DNA from: Ruminococcus sp.
Lineage (GTDB): Bacteria; Bacillota; Clostridia; Oscillospirales; Ruminococcaceae
DNA: 45,278 bases
NCBI GenBank assembly: GCA_017649325.1
Contig: JAGCHA010000096.1
Coordinates: 1 to 45,278 of the forward strand
Direction of reading: 5' to 3'
In this document: positions 7,389-15,113 of the stretch, piece after piece
How positions within the stretch are numbered: position 1 is the stretch's first letter
How the letters are laid out: every line of letters begins with the position of its first letter
The notes under the pieces: model-generated
Seen by the model: the letters and a program-made list of their open reading frames with translations, nothing else
What the model was told of the DNA's origin: nothing
The model's database searches: none
Made by a program: the position numbers and the translations under genes

Positions 7389-8107
7389 CAGACAAGAAGA
7401 AAACGGCAATACTTGCGCTCGGAGCGCTTATGACAGTGGCGGCAGTCGGCGTATCGGCAGTGCTGTCGACGGCGGTGGTCAACCACAAACGCTACCCTGT
7501 GTTCGGCGTGGACGTCTCGAACTATCAGGGCGAGGTCGACTGGCGCCGCCTCGAGGAACAGGGCGTGCAGTTCGCATACATCAAGGCTACCGAGGGCAGC
7601 GGACATGTTGATGAATCCGCGCGCCGCAACATTGAGAGCTCCGCAGAAACGGGCATCAAGCGCTCCTGCTACCACTTTTTCAGTTTTGACAGCAGCGGAC
7701 ACACTCAGGCGCAGAATTTCATCTCGACAGTCGGCAGGGACGAGATAGACCTTCCGCCCGTGGTCGACATCGAGTATTACGGCGACAAGCTCATTGACAA
7801 GCCGAGCCGCGACGAGGCGGAGGAGATACTGCTTCCGCTGCTTGACGAGCTTGAGGACTATTACGGCACAAAGCCCGTGTTATATACGACTCTGCCCGTG
7901 TACTACCGCTATGTCAAGCCGATATGCGGCAGCGAGTATCCACTGTGGATACGGTGCGTGCAGACCGAACCCGAGTTTGTGGACTGGACGTTCTGGCAGT
8001 ACGACGACCACGGTGAGCTCGACGGCTACTACGGCGACGAGCGATATATTGACTTCAACGTGTTCAGCGGCACAGCCGAGGAGCTGGAAGAGCTGACTAT
8101 TAAGTGA
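7385..8107 (+). CDS. GH25 lysozyme-like muramidase, membrane-anchored
   Basis: The 240-residue protein has a short cytoplasmic end (MTDKKK), a hydrophobic helix at about 7-32 serving as anchor or signal, and a GH25 barrel. GVDVSNYQGEVDW (Asp43) begins the barrel. VVDIEYYG gives the catalytic pair Asp128 and Glu130. YIDFNVF closes it. GH25 enzymes cut the N-acetylmuramyl linkage in peptidoglycan. The gene begins in the ATGA overlap with the GH74 gene, so its translation is coupled to it. A wall-opening role that helps place the xyloglucanase is conceivable but unproven. Confidence 0.9.
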   Translation: MTDKKKTAILALGALMTVAAVGVSAVLSTAVVNHKRYPVFGVDVSNYQGEVDWRRLEEQGVQFAYIKATEGSGHVDESARRNIESSAETGIKRSCYHFFSFDSSGHTQAQNFISTVGRDEIDLPPVVDIEYYGDKLIDKPSRDEAEEILLPLLDELEDYYGTKPVLYTTLPVYYRYVKPICGSEYPLWIRCVQTEPEFVDWTFWQYDDHGELDGYYGDERYIDFNVFSGTAEELEELTIK

Positions 8108-8111
8108 TAAA

Positions 8112-8194
8112 AAAGCGGCGAAGCCGCAAATCATGGGGAAGTCCCCAACGTAAAAAGCAGACCAAGCATCCACAGAAGAGTCTGCGCGGCAAAT
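8112..8194. other. Short intergenic stem-loops before manA
   Basis: Three small hairpins are seen: GCGGC.GAA.GCCGC, GGGGA.AG.TCCCC and GCAGAC...GTCTGC. GCGGCAAATCAT is nearly repeated (CGCGGCAAATCAT) near 8188. No T run follows, so none is a clear terminator. No promoter was found for manA. Confidence 0.3.
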
Positions 8195-8215
8195 CATCAA
8201 CCACAGGAGGTCAGA

Positions 8216-9193
8216 ATGAGACCATTTGAACTGGACCCCACCATAAAGGACTATATATGGGGCGGAACGAAACTCCGCGAGGAGTACGGCAAGGAAAGTG
8301 ACCTTGAACGCCTCGCCGAGAGCTGGGAGCTGAGCTGTCATAGGGACGGCGTCAGCGTGATAAAGGGAGGGGAGTTCGACGGCATGACGCTCCCCGACTT
8401 CATCGCGGAGCACCCTGAAGCGCTCGGCAAAAACTGCGGAAGATTCGCGGACTTCCCCGTGCTGATAAAGCTGATAGACGCGAGGAATGACCTCTCCGTG
8501 CAGGTACACCCCGACGACGCGTACGCAATGCGCGTCGAGGGCGGATACGGCAAGACGGAGGTATGGTACGTCGTCGACTGCGACGAGGGCGCGGAGTTGA
8601 TATACGGTTTCGCGGAGGAGACCGACTCCGAGACCTTCCGCCGCGCGATAGAGGAGGGGACACTCCTTGATATCGTCAATCGCGTGCCGGTGAAAAAGGG
8701 CGACGTTTTTTTCATCGAAGCGGGAACGCTCCACGCGATAGGCAAGGGCATACTCATCGCGGAGATACAGCAGAATTCCAACACTACCTACCGCGTCTAC
8801 GATTACGGCAGGCTCGGAGCCGATGGCAAACCGCGCGAGCTCCACATAGAAAAGGCGCTCGACGTCACGAGGTGTACACCGCCGACCGTGAAGTACGGTC
8901 AGCCGCAGAGCGTTAATATGGCGGGTATGTGGCGGACTCCGATAGCGGAGTGCGGCTACTTCTCCACCGAGAAGTACGATATCTTCCGCAGTATGACGGT
9001 CGGCAGTCCCGACAGCTTCACTCATCTCCTCTTCCTCGGTGGAGAGGCGGATATTGTGTATGACGGTGAGACCGTCCTGCACGCTGAAAAAGGCTCAAGC
9101 GTATTTGTTCCCGCGGGAGCGGATACGTGCGATATAAAGGGCAGATGCTCAGTAATAATCACAAAGGAATCCAGAGGAGGAAATCAAAAATGA
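8216..9193 (+). CDS. manA: Mannose-6-phosphate isomerase, class I
   Basis: The enzyme interconverts mannose 6-phosphate and fructose 6-phosphate. The 325-residue chain shows the type I cupin metal site: VQVHPDD (Gln96, His98), GKTEVWYV (Glu115) and AGTLHAIG (His173). The N-terminal DYIWGGTKL and the substrate-side block QQNSNTTYRVYDYGR are also typical. It is the short Firmicutes form. ACAGGAGGTCAGA precedes the start. The stop overlaps the glucokinase start by 4 bases, so the two form an operon feeding hexoses from hemicellulose (such as glucomannan) into glycolysis. Confidence 0.95.
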   Translation: MRPFELDPTIKDYIWGGTKLREEYGKESDLERLAESWELSCHRDGVSVIKGGEFDGMTLPDFIAEHPEALGKNCGRFADFPVLIKLIDARNDLSVQVHPDDAYAMRVEGGYGKTEVWYVVDCDEGAELIYGFAEETDSETFRRAIEEGTLLDIVNRVPVKKGDVFFIEAGTLHAIGKGILIAEIQQNSNTTYRVYDYGRLGADGKPRELHIEKALDVTRCTPPTVKYGQPQSVNMAGMWRTPIAECGYFSTEKYDIFRSMTVGSPDSFTHLLFLGGEADIVYDGETVLHAEKGSSVFVPAGADTCDIKGRCSVIITKESRGGNQK

Positions 9194-10155
9194 AATATTA
9201 CGTAGGAATCGACCTCGGCGGAACAAACATCGTCGCAGGCGTAGTTGACGAGCAGTACAACATCGTTTCCAAGGCAAGCACCAAGACCAACTGTCCGCGT
9301 CCCGAGAAGGAGATAGCGGAGGACATGGCAAAAATGGCGTTACAGGCTGTCGAGAATGCTAACCTTACGCTCGACGACATAGGCTGGATAGGTATCGGAA
9401 CTCCGGGTATTGCAAACAGCTCCACAGGCATTATCGAGTACTCCAACAACCTCGGTTTTAAGGACACGCCCATGGTGAAGTACATCAGCGAGTTCGTCGG
9501 CAGGAGTGATATCCCGGTATTCATCGAGAACGATGCTAATGCGGCGGCATACGGCGAGTACGTTGCGGGAGCCGCAAAGGGCGCGACAAATGCGGTATGC
9601 ATCACGCTCGGCACAGGCGTAGGCGGCGGTATCATCATCGACGGCAAGATATACGCAGGCTCCAACTTTGCAGGAGCAGAGATAGGACACACAGTTATCG
9701 AGGTTGACGGAGCACAGTGCTCCTGCGGACGCAAGGGCTGTTTTGAAGCATATTCCTCGGCTACGGGACTCATCCGCATGACCAAGGAAGCTATGGCTGA
9801 GCACCCCGACAGCATCATGAACAAGTCTGCAGAGGAGAAGGGCAAGGTCACAGCCCGCACTTCATTCGACTGCATGAGAGCGGGAGACATCTACGCGAAG
9901 GCAGTCGTTGACAAGTACATAAAGTACCTCGCGGCAGGCATCACGAACACTATCAACATCTTCCAGCCCGACGTACTCTGCATAGGCGGAGGCGTATGCA
10001 ACGAGGGCGACCCGCTTCTCCTGCCGATGAAGGCACTTGTGGAGAAGGAAGTCTATACACGCAACTCACCGAAGAATACAAAGATAGTGATAGCGGAGCT
10101 TGGCAACGACGCAGGCATCATCGGAGCGGCATTCCTTGGAAGAGCAAACGCATAA
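9190..10155 (+). CDS. glcK: ROK family glucokinase
   Basis: The 321-residue protein phosphorylates glucose with ATP. The phosphate loop GIDLGGTNIVAGVVD is at the start, and LGTGVGGGIIIDG lies in the middle. The ROK signature follows, with His167 (EIGHTVIE) and the zinc cysteines in CSCGRKGC (Cys177, Cys179, Cys184). Start at 9190 is chosen for GAGGAGGAAATCAAAA and the clean N-terminus, although the frame is open from 9127. It overlaps manA by 4 bases. The C-terminal FQPDVLCIGGGVCNEGD is a normal family end. Confidence 0.95.
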   Translation: MKYYVGIDLGGTNIVAGVVDEQYNIVSKASTKTNCPRPEKEIAEDMAKMALQAVENANLTLDDIGWIGIGTPGIANSSTGIIEYSNNLGFKDTPMVKYISEFVGRSDIPVFIENDANAAAYGEYVAGAAKGATNAVCITLGTGVGGGIIIDGKIYAGSNFAGAEIGHTVIEVDGAQCSCGRKGCFEAYSSATGLIRMTKEAMAEHPDSIMNKSAEEKGKVTARTSFDCMRAGDIYAKAVVDKYIKYLAAGITNTINIFQPDVLCIGGGVCNEGDPLLLPMKALVEKEVYTRNSPKNTKIVIAELGNDAGIIGAAFLGRANA

Positions 10156-10166
10156 GATGAGGTCAT

Positions 10167-10271
10167 AATGCAGGGAAACGCGGTATCGCTGCTGCGTCTG
10201 CATTAAAGATAATGATAAAATTGGCTATATGTACCAAAAGCGAGAATAGCTATTTGTGCATATAGCCAATT
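10167..10271 (+). terminator. Two hairpins after glcK, the second a probable terminator
   Basis: The first (10167-10204) pairs AATGCAG and ACGC with GCGT and CTGCATT, with a 4-base bulge. The second pairs AATTGGCTATATG (10219-10231) with CATATAGCCAATT (10259-10271), 13 perfect pairs, extendable by three more including one G-T. It is followed by ATTATTTCC. The T run is weak, so the second could instead be a regulatory structure upstream of the sigma factor gene. Confidence 0.5.
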
Positions 10272-10344
10272 ATTATTTCCGAGTGCAACAATTTCTACCT
10301 TTCCCGACACCTTATTTGTGAATCGATTCAAAGGAGGGATTCGC

Positions 10345-10851
10345 ATGAATGATTTCTCCACAGATGTGAAGCTCGCGAGAAATGGCGATACAGAAGCCTT
10401 TGCGCGGCTCTATTCTCTGGTATATAAGGACTTGTACCACATAGCTCTGTACAGTCTGAGAAGCTCCCACGACGCCTGCGACGTTGTCAGTGATACTGTC
10501 CTCGATGCATTCACCACGATAGGCAAGCTCAAGGACGAAAAGGCTTTCCGCGGGTGGATAATGAAGATACTCTCGGCGAAGATAAAGCGCAAGCAGAGAG
10601 AATACTTCGCGAATACCGCCGAGCTGACCGACGATGAGCTCCCCGAGGAGGAATTCGGCTATGAGAATGTCGAACTCAGGGAAGCTGTCGGGCGGCTCGA
10701 CCCGCAGTCGCGGCTGATACTGTCGATGTCGGCGCTCGAGGGCTACACGGGCGACGAGATAGCGCAGATATGCGGCATGAACGCCGCAACGGTGCGTTCG
10801 CGGCTGTCGCGCATCAAGGAGCGGCTCAGACTTGAGCTGTCGGGTACATAA
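10345..10851 (+). CDS. ECF-type sigma-70 factor
   Basis: The 168-residue protein directs RNA polymerase to a specific set of promoters. Region 2 (about 8-80) reads KLARNGDTEAFARLYSLVYK, then the helix DACDVVSDTVLDAF and FRGWIMKIL. Region 4 (about 110-165) reads LDPQSRLILSMSALEGYTGD, then EIAQICGMNAATVRSRLSRI, a helix-turn-helix. Start 10345 has AAAGGAGGGATTCGC before it. The earlier ATG at 10318 has none. The next gene, 36 bases on, encodes the probable membrane anti-sigma factor. Confidence 0.92.
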   Translation: MNDFSTDVKLARNGDTEAFARLYSLVYKDLYHIALYSLRSSHDACDVVSDTVLDAFTTIGKLKDEKAFRGWIMKILSAKIKRKQREYFANTAELTDDELPEEEFGYENVELREAVGRLDPQSRLILSMSALEGYTGDEIAQICGMNAATVRSRLSRIKERLRLELSGT

Positions 10852-10887
10852 TGTCCGAACTTGCGGATAACAGAAAGGTGATGCACT

Positions 10888-13116
10888 ATGAGAGAAAATG
10901 ATGAGAAGCTGAGAGAGATGCTCACGAGCGAGGAAGTCCCCGAGCAGCTCAGCCCCGAGAATATGAAGAAAATGCTCGACGAGAAGGCTCCGAAGAAGAA
11001 GCGGAGCGGCATCTCAATGGTGGGCAGGATAGCGGCAGGAGCGGCAGCCTGCGCGGTAGTAGCGGGCTCGTATGCGGGAACGGCTCATATGATGAAGGCT
11101 CACAAGGACAGCGGCAGCTCGTCCGTAAGCACACTTGACGGAAAAGGCACGACAAAGGTCAGCGGCAAGCGTGTCGAGGCTCCGTACATGAACGGCGCGG
11201 AGAGTTACGAGGAAGTCTACGAGCTTATGGAAAAATCGGCAAAGAAGTATGAGCGGGCGCAGAAAAGGAATCAGCGCAAGGGATTAATTACAGGCGGTGT
11301 CAAATACGAGGATGAAGTTTCGGCGATAGCTGATGAAGCCGTAGCCGAGGAAGCAAACTCCGACGGCGAGCTCGCTCCTGCCACGAACGGCACTGCGGAG
11401 GCAGCTCCCGAATACTCCGACACCTACGACCAGGAGGAGGGTGTCCGCGAGGCTGACATCGTCAAGACCGACGGCAATAACATCTACTATCTCTGGAATG
11501 AACGCGTAGATTACTACTATGACGAAAAAAAAGCGGCATATGTGAACAGCTTTGACCAAAACTTTCCGAAAATGAACATAGCATCGGTCAAGGACGGCGA
11601 ATTTATCGACTCAACTACCATTGACCTCACTCCCGACCTCAGCGGCTTCGATATACAGGGCAGATTTGACGTTACCATCAGTGATATGTACGTATACAAC
11701 GATATGATAGAGGTCATCGGCTCTGTCAGCACAATGGATTCATATTACTATGGACAGTATAACCAAAGAGCTTACTATATCGACGAAAACGGCGATTACC
11801 ACCCGCCTGTGAGCAGCACTTTCGTCTCCTTCTACACTAAGGGCGACGAGCCGGAGCTCATCGGTACGTATTTTCAGGATGGCTGGTACAACGACGTAAG
11901 GATAGCACCCGACGGCTGTATGTACCTTATATCCACGTATAACACGGTCGACTTCAACAGCGTACAGGACGCTGACAACATCGAGCGCTATATACCCTGC
12001 TGCGGCACAGACGACAAAATAGAGTGCATACCTCCCGAGGACGTGCTGCTCCCGACCGACTACAACGAGCAGAAAACGTTGCTCAGCTACACGGTGATAA
12101 GCGGCATAGACCTCAACGAGCAGGGAGACTATACAGTAGTTGACAGTAAGGCTCTTGCAGGCTTCACTGGAACGATATACAGCTCGGCAGACAACATCTA
12201 CGCAGCGGTATACAACAACGGCGACAGCGACATCACACGCATAGCAGTAAGCGGCGGAACTATAGAGCCTATGGCATCTGGAACGGTCGAGGGCTACGTG
12301 CTCAATCAGTTCTCGATGAGTGAGTACGACGGCTACTTCCGCATAGCGACCACTATCAACAAGTACCACGACAACAGCTCGGTAATAGGCGACATATTCG
12401 GCACAAACGAGCCCTCATACACTGAGCGTTGCAATGCGGTGACAGTTCTTGATATGGACATGAACACCGTTGGCAAGATAAAGGACTTCGGAGCGGACGA
12501 GCAGATAAAGTCGGTGAATTTCAGCGGAAATATGGGCTATGTAGTCACATTCAGACAGACCGACCCGCTGTTCGCTATCGACCTCTCCGACCCTACAGAG
12601 CCCGTTATTCTCGACGAGTTCAAGATAAACGGTTTCAGCACATATATGCAGAAGTGGGACGACGGACTGCTTCTCGGCTTCGGAGTTGACGCCGACAGCT
12701 CGGGAAGACAGTCGGGCGTGAAGATCGTAATGTTTGACAACTCCGACCCGAACGAGCTGAAACAGGTGGGTATAACCTCGATAAACGAGTACAATGGCTA
12801 TGTGTACTCCACAGCGACAGTCGAGCGCAAGGCATTGCTGATAGCACCCGAGAAGAACCTCATAGGTTTCCCGATAACAGTGACTAATTATGATGCATAT
12901 GACCCGAAGAACGCATATGTATTCTATTCCTATGAGAATGGAGAGTTTGTAAAGCGCGGCGAGCTGAGTCTGAGGCGTTCAGACCTTGAAAGCGGGAGCT
13001 ATATCGCAGACAGAGCGCTGTACATCGGCGACTACGTGTACATCATGTCAGGCAAAGAGTTTGTGTCAGCGGACATAGAGAATATAGAACTTGTCGACAG
13101 AGTAGATTTTGAGTGA
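10888..13116 (+). CDS. Membrane-anchored beta-propeller protein, probable anti-sigma factor
   Basis: The 742-residue protein has a cytoplasmic end with the LSPENMKKML element often seen in clostridial anti-sigma proteins (about 20-30). A lysine-rich border and one membrane helix (about 43-63) follow. A charged linker (70-180) leads to a C-terminal beta-propeller domain of the Beta_propel type (about 185-742; EGVREADIVKTDGNNIYYL marks its start, LFAIDLSDPTEPVILDEFKI a later blade). Position directly after an ECF sigma gene suggests that it holds the sigma factor and senses an outside ligand or polymer through the propeller. The ligand is unknown. GAAAGGTGATGCACT precedes the start. Confidence 0.85.
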   Translation: MRENDEKLREMLTSEEVPEQLSPENMKKMLDEKAPKKKRSGISMVGRIAAGAAACAVVAGSYAGTAHMMKAHKDSGSSSVSTLDGKGTTKVSGKRVEAPYMNGAESYEEVYELMEKSAKKYERAQKRNQRKGLITGGVKYEDEVSAIADEAVAEEANSDGELAPATNGTAEAAPEYSDTYDQEEGVREADIVKTDGNNIYYLWNERVDYYYDEKKAAYVNSFDQNFPKMNIASVKDGEFIDSTTIDLTPDLSGFDIQGRFDVTISDMYVYNDMIEVIGSVSTMDSYYYGQYNQRAYYIDENGDYHPPVSSTFVSFYTKGDEPELIGTYFQDGWYNDVRIAPDGCMYLISTYNTVDFNSVQDADNIERYIPCCGTDDKIECIPPEDVLLPTDYNEQKTLLSYTVISGIDLNEQGDYTVVDSKALAGFTGTIYSSADNIYAAVYNNGDSDITRIAVSGGTIEPMASGTVEGYVLNQFSMSEYDGYFRIATTINKYHDNSSVIGDIFGTNEPSYTERCNAVTVLDMDMNTVGKIKDFGADEQIKSVNFSGNMGYVVTFRQTDPLFAIDLSDPTEPVILDEFKINGFSTYMQKWDDGLLLGFGVDADSSGRQSGVKIVMFDNSDPNELKQVGITSINEYNGYVYSTATVERKALLIAPEKNLIGFPITVTNYDAYDPKNAYVFYSYENGEFVKRGELSLRRSDLESGSYIADRALYIGDYVYIMSGKEFVSADIENIELVDRVDFE

Positions 13117-13134
13117 AGAACAAAGAAATAACGG

Positions 13135-13164
13135 ACAGGGCGGATACTTTCCGCCCTGTTTTTT
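13135..13164 (+). terminator. Terminator after the beta-propeller gene
   Basis: ACAGGGCGGA (13135-13144) pairs with TCCGCCCTGT (13150-13159), followed by TTTTT. Confidence 0.9.
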
Positions 13165-13182
13165 CGAGCACTGAACTAATGG

Positions 13183-13211
13183 TTGCAAAATCCTTCAAAA
13201 CATAGTATAAT
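13183..13211 (+). promoter_or_regulatory. Promoter of the glycerol-1-phosphate dehydrogenase-like gene
   Basis: TTGCAA (13183-13188), a 17-base spacer and TATAAT (13206-13211). Confidence 0.7.
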
Positions 13212-13245
13212 CATATCAGCACATAATAATGCAGGAGGTGTTTGC

Positions 13246-14310
13246 ATGAACCAGCACACACGATTCAATCTGCCTATCTGTCTTGCCGTCGAGGAGGATG
13301 CTTTCTTCTACTCCGACGAGATAATCAGGCGTTATATCCCCGACATCATCGGTAAGAAGACCCTCGTGATATCCGAGGAATTCCTCATCGGCATATACAA
13401 GGAGAAGATAACTGACATCAGCCGCGATTTCGGCAATGCCGAGATATACGCAATGGGAAGCGCGAGCTTCGACGAGGCTGTAGCTATTGCTAAAAAAGTC
13501 TGCATTGAGGACATAAAGGTCATCATCGGCATCGGAGGCGGCAGAGTGCTTGATACGGCGAAGTACGCAGCTCATATAAGCAAAGCTGTATATATTTGTA
13601 TGCCGACCTCGCTCAGCAACGACTCTCTCGCTTCTCCGTTTGCAGTTCTCGAGATTGAGGGCAGCGCCCGCAAGACCCTCGACTGCAAGATACCGACAGC
13701 GATAATCGTCGATACCAATATGATAATCAACGCTCCCGAGACTCAGACTCTCTCGGGCATAGGCGATACAATTGCCAAGCACACCGCCCTCTACGACTGG
13801 AAGCTCTCGGCGGCGCGCACGGGCACTCAGGTTGACGACTTCGCCTACGCCCTCAGCCGCATGAGCTACGACTCCGTCTACCACTGCGACGAGCAGGACA
13901 TGAAGAGCCGCGTGTTCATACGCATACTCTCCCGCGCTCTCGTTATGGGCGGACTCGCAATGGAGATAGCTGGCTCGTCGAGACCGTGCAGCGGCAGCGA
14001 GCACCTCTTCGCGCACGCTATCGAGGAATACTACCCCGAGATAAAGATATCCCACGGACTGGCAGTCGCTCTCGGAAGTGTGCCCGCGTGTATTTTTCAG
14101 GGGCAGGACCCGAGCGGCATGATAAGCTTCTTTGCAGCGCATAACCTCGTTATCGACCCGAAGGCTTACGGTATCACGGAGGATATGTTTGCGGATATGT
14201 GGGAGAAGGCACGCACTGTCAGAACGGGCAGGATAACCATACTCGACGACGTAAAGCATGACCGTGTGCAGCTGAATGATATATATGCAAGAATGACGGA
14301 GGGCAAATGA
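13246..14310 (+). CDS. Glycerol-1-phosphate dehydrogenase-like enzyme (EgsA/AraM family)
   Basis: The 354-residue protein belongs to the iron/zinc dehydrogenase fold. The nucleotide loop is VIIGIGGGRVLDTAKYAA. The family block MPTSLSNDSLASPFAVL matches the PT..S.DG.ASP pattern of sn-glycerol-1-phosphate dehydrogenases, with Asn-Asp where Asp-Gly is usual. Metal-binding histidines are likely in GSEHLFAHAIE and KISHGLAVALG. Such enzymes reduce dihydroxyacetone phosphate to glycerol 1-phosphate. The substrate of this one is inferred. GCAGGAGGTGTTTGC fixes the start. The stop overlaps the next gene (ATGA), so it is coupled with a HAD phosphatase. Confidence 0.8.
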   Translation: MNQHTRFNLPICLAVEEDAFFYSDEIIRRYIPDIIGKKTLVISEEFLIGIYKEKITDISRDFGNAEIYAMGSASFDEAVAIAKKVCIEDIKVIIGIGGGRVLDTAKYAAHISKAVYICMPTSLSNDSLASPFAVLEIEGSARKTLDCKIPTAIIVDTNMIINAPETQTLSGIGDTIAKHTALYDWKLSAARTGTQVDDFAYALSRMSYDSVYHCDEQDMKSRVFIRILSRALVMGGLAMEIAGSSRPCSGSEHLFAHAIEEYYPEIKISHGLAVALGSVPACIFQGQDPSGMISFFAAHNLVIDPKAYGITEDMFADMWEKARTVRTGRITILDDVKHDRVQLNDIYARMTEGK

Positions 14311-14942
14311 AAACAGGACTGATATTTGATATGGACGGCACGCTCTGGGATTCCTCCGAGGGCGTAGCTGCATCGTGGACCGAAAAGGTGCGGGAGCTTG
14401 GCTATGACCGCCCCGCGATAACGAAAGAGGACGTTATGTCTATAATGGGGCTGACCATGGACAGGATAGCCGATATCATCTTCGCTGACCTGCCCAAGGA
14501 CGAGCGTATGCGTCTCCTTGACCTCTGCTGCGCACACGAGAACGACTATCTCCGCGAGCACGGCGGAGTGCTCTACCCCAACCTCGAAAAAACGTTCAAG
14601 GCACTGAAAAAGGCAGGCTATGAGCTGTACATCGTCAGCAACTGTCAGAGCGGCTATATCGAGGCTTTTCTGGAGCATTACGGTTTCGGACATTACTTCT
14701 CGGACATCGAGTGCTATGGAAACAACCTCAAAGGCAAGGGCGAAAACATCGCACTTCTTGCGGAGCGCAATTCTCTTGAAAAAGCCTGGTACATAGGCGA
14801 CATACAGGGGGACTATGACGCAACGATGCAGGCGGGACTTGAGTTTATCCATGCCGCCTACGGCTTCGGCACGATAGAACAGACAGTCCCCGAGCTTGAG
14901 CGCTTCAGCGACCTGCCGAGGCTGCTGAAAACACTGAAATGA
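14307..14942 (+). CDS. HAD superfamily phosphatase (phosphoglycolate phosphatase-like)
   Basis: The 211-residue protein starts with the HAD nucleophile motif FDMDGTLWDS (Asp8, Asp10). It continues with a helical cap (about 20-80), motif II YIVSNCQSGYIE, and the acid pair in WYIGDIQGDYDAT. It is a HAD-IA type phosphatase. The 4-base overlap with the dehydrogenase gene suggests action on a related phosphate ester, possibly glycerol 1-phosphate, but HAD substrates cannot be read from sequence. Confidence 0.88.
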   Translation: MKTGLIFDMDGTLWDSSEGVAASWTEKVRELGYDRPAITKEDVMSIMGLTMDRIADIIFADLPKDERMRLLDLCCAHENDYLREHGGVLYPNLEKTFKALKKAGYELYIVSNCQSGYIEAFLEHYGFGHYFSDIECYGNNLKGKGENIALLAERNSLEKAWYIGDIQGDYDATMQAGLEFIHAAYGFGTIEQTVPELERFSDLPRLLKTLK

Positions 14943-14965
14943 CCTAAAGCGAGCATAATTCGCAC

Positions 14966-14998
14966 AAAAAAGGCAGTCCTCGCAGGACTGCCCTTTTT
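14966..14998. terminator. Bidirectional terminator after the HAD gene
   Basis: GGCAGTCCT (14972-14980) pairs with AGGACTGCC (14984-14992) across CGC. A runs precede it and CTTTTT follows. Confidence 0.88.
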
Positions 14999-15042
14999 AT
15001 GTTTCTATTCATCAATCTCTATCAGATTTTGTTTTTCAGGGA

Positions 15043-15094
15043 GCGCGGCTTACGCTGTTTATCCTTAGCAGCGGATAGTCAGCGTAAGCCGCGC
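15043..15094 (-). other. Long perfect hairpin downstream of the Ala/Glu-rich protein gene
   Basis: GCGCGGCTTACGCTG (15043-15057) pairs with CAGCGTAAGCCGCGC (15080-15094), 15 perfect pairs, and TATCC pairs with GGATA inside. No T run follows on either strand. It begins about 20 bases after the stop of the minus-strand gene. It may be a 3' stabilising or processing structure, or a small repeat unit. Confidence 0.6.
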
Positions 15095-15113
15095 GATATA
15101 GGAAAGGAGGTAG

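Noticed and set aside
5889-7409. 506-codon open frame on the minus strand
   Set aside because: It lies opposite the GH74 gene, which has a signal peptide, catalytic motifs and BNR repeats. The minus frame has no ribosome site or family and arises from codon bias.
7880-9082. 400-codon open frame on the minus strand
   Set aside because: Opposite the GH25 and manA genes, both well supported; no motif or ribosome site.
13216-14373. 385-codon open frame on the minus strand
   Set aside because: Opposite the dehydrogenase gene with clear family motifs; no ribosome site.
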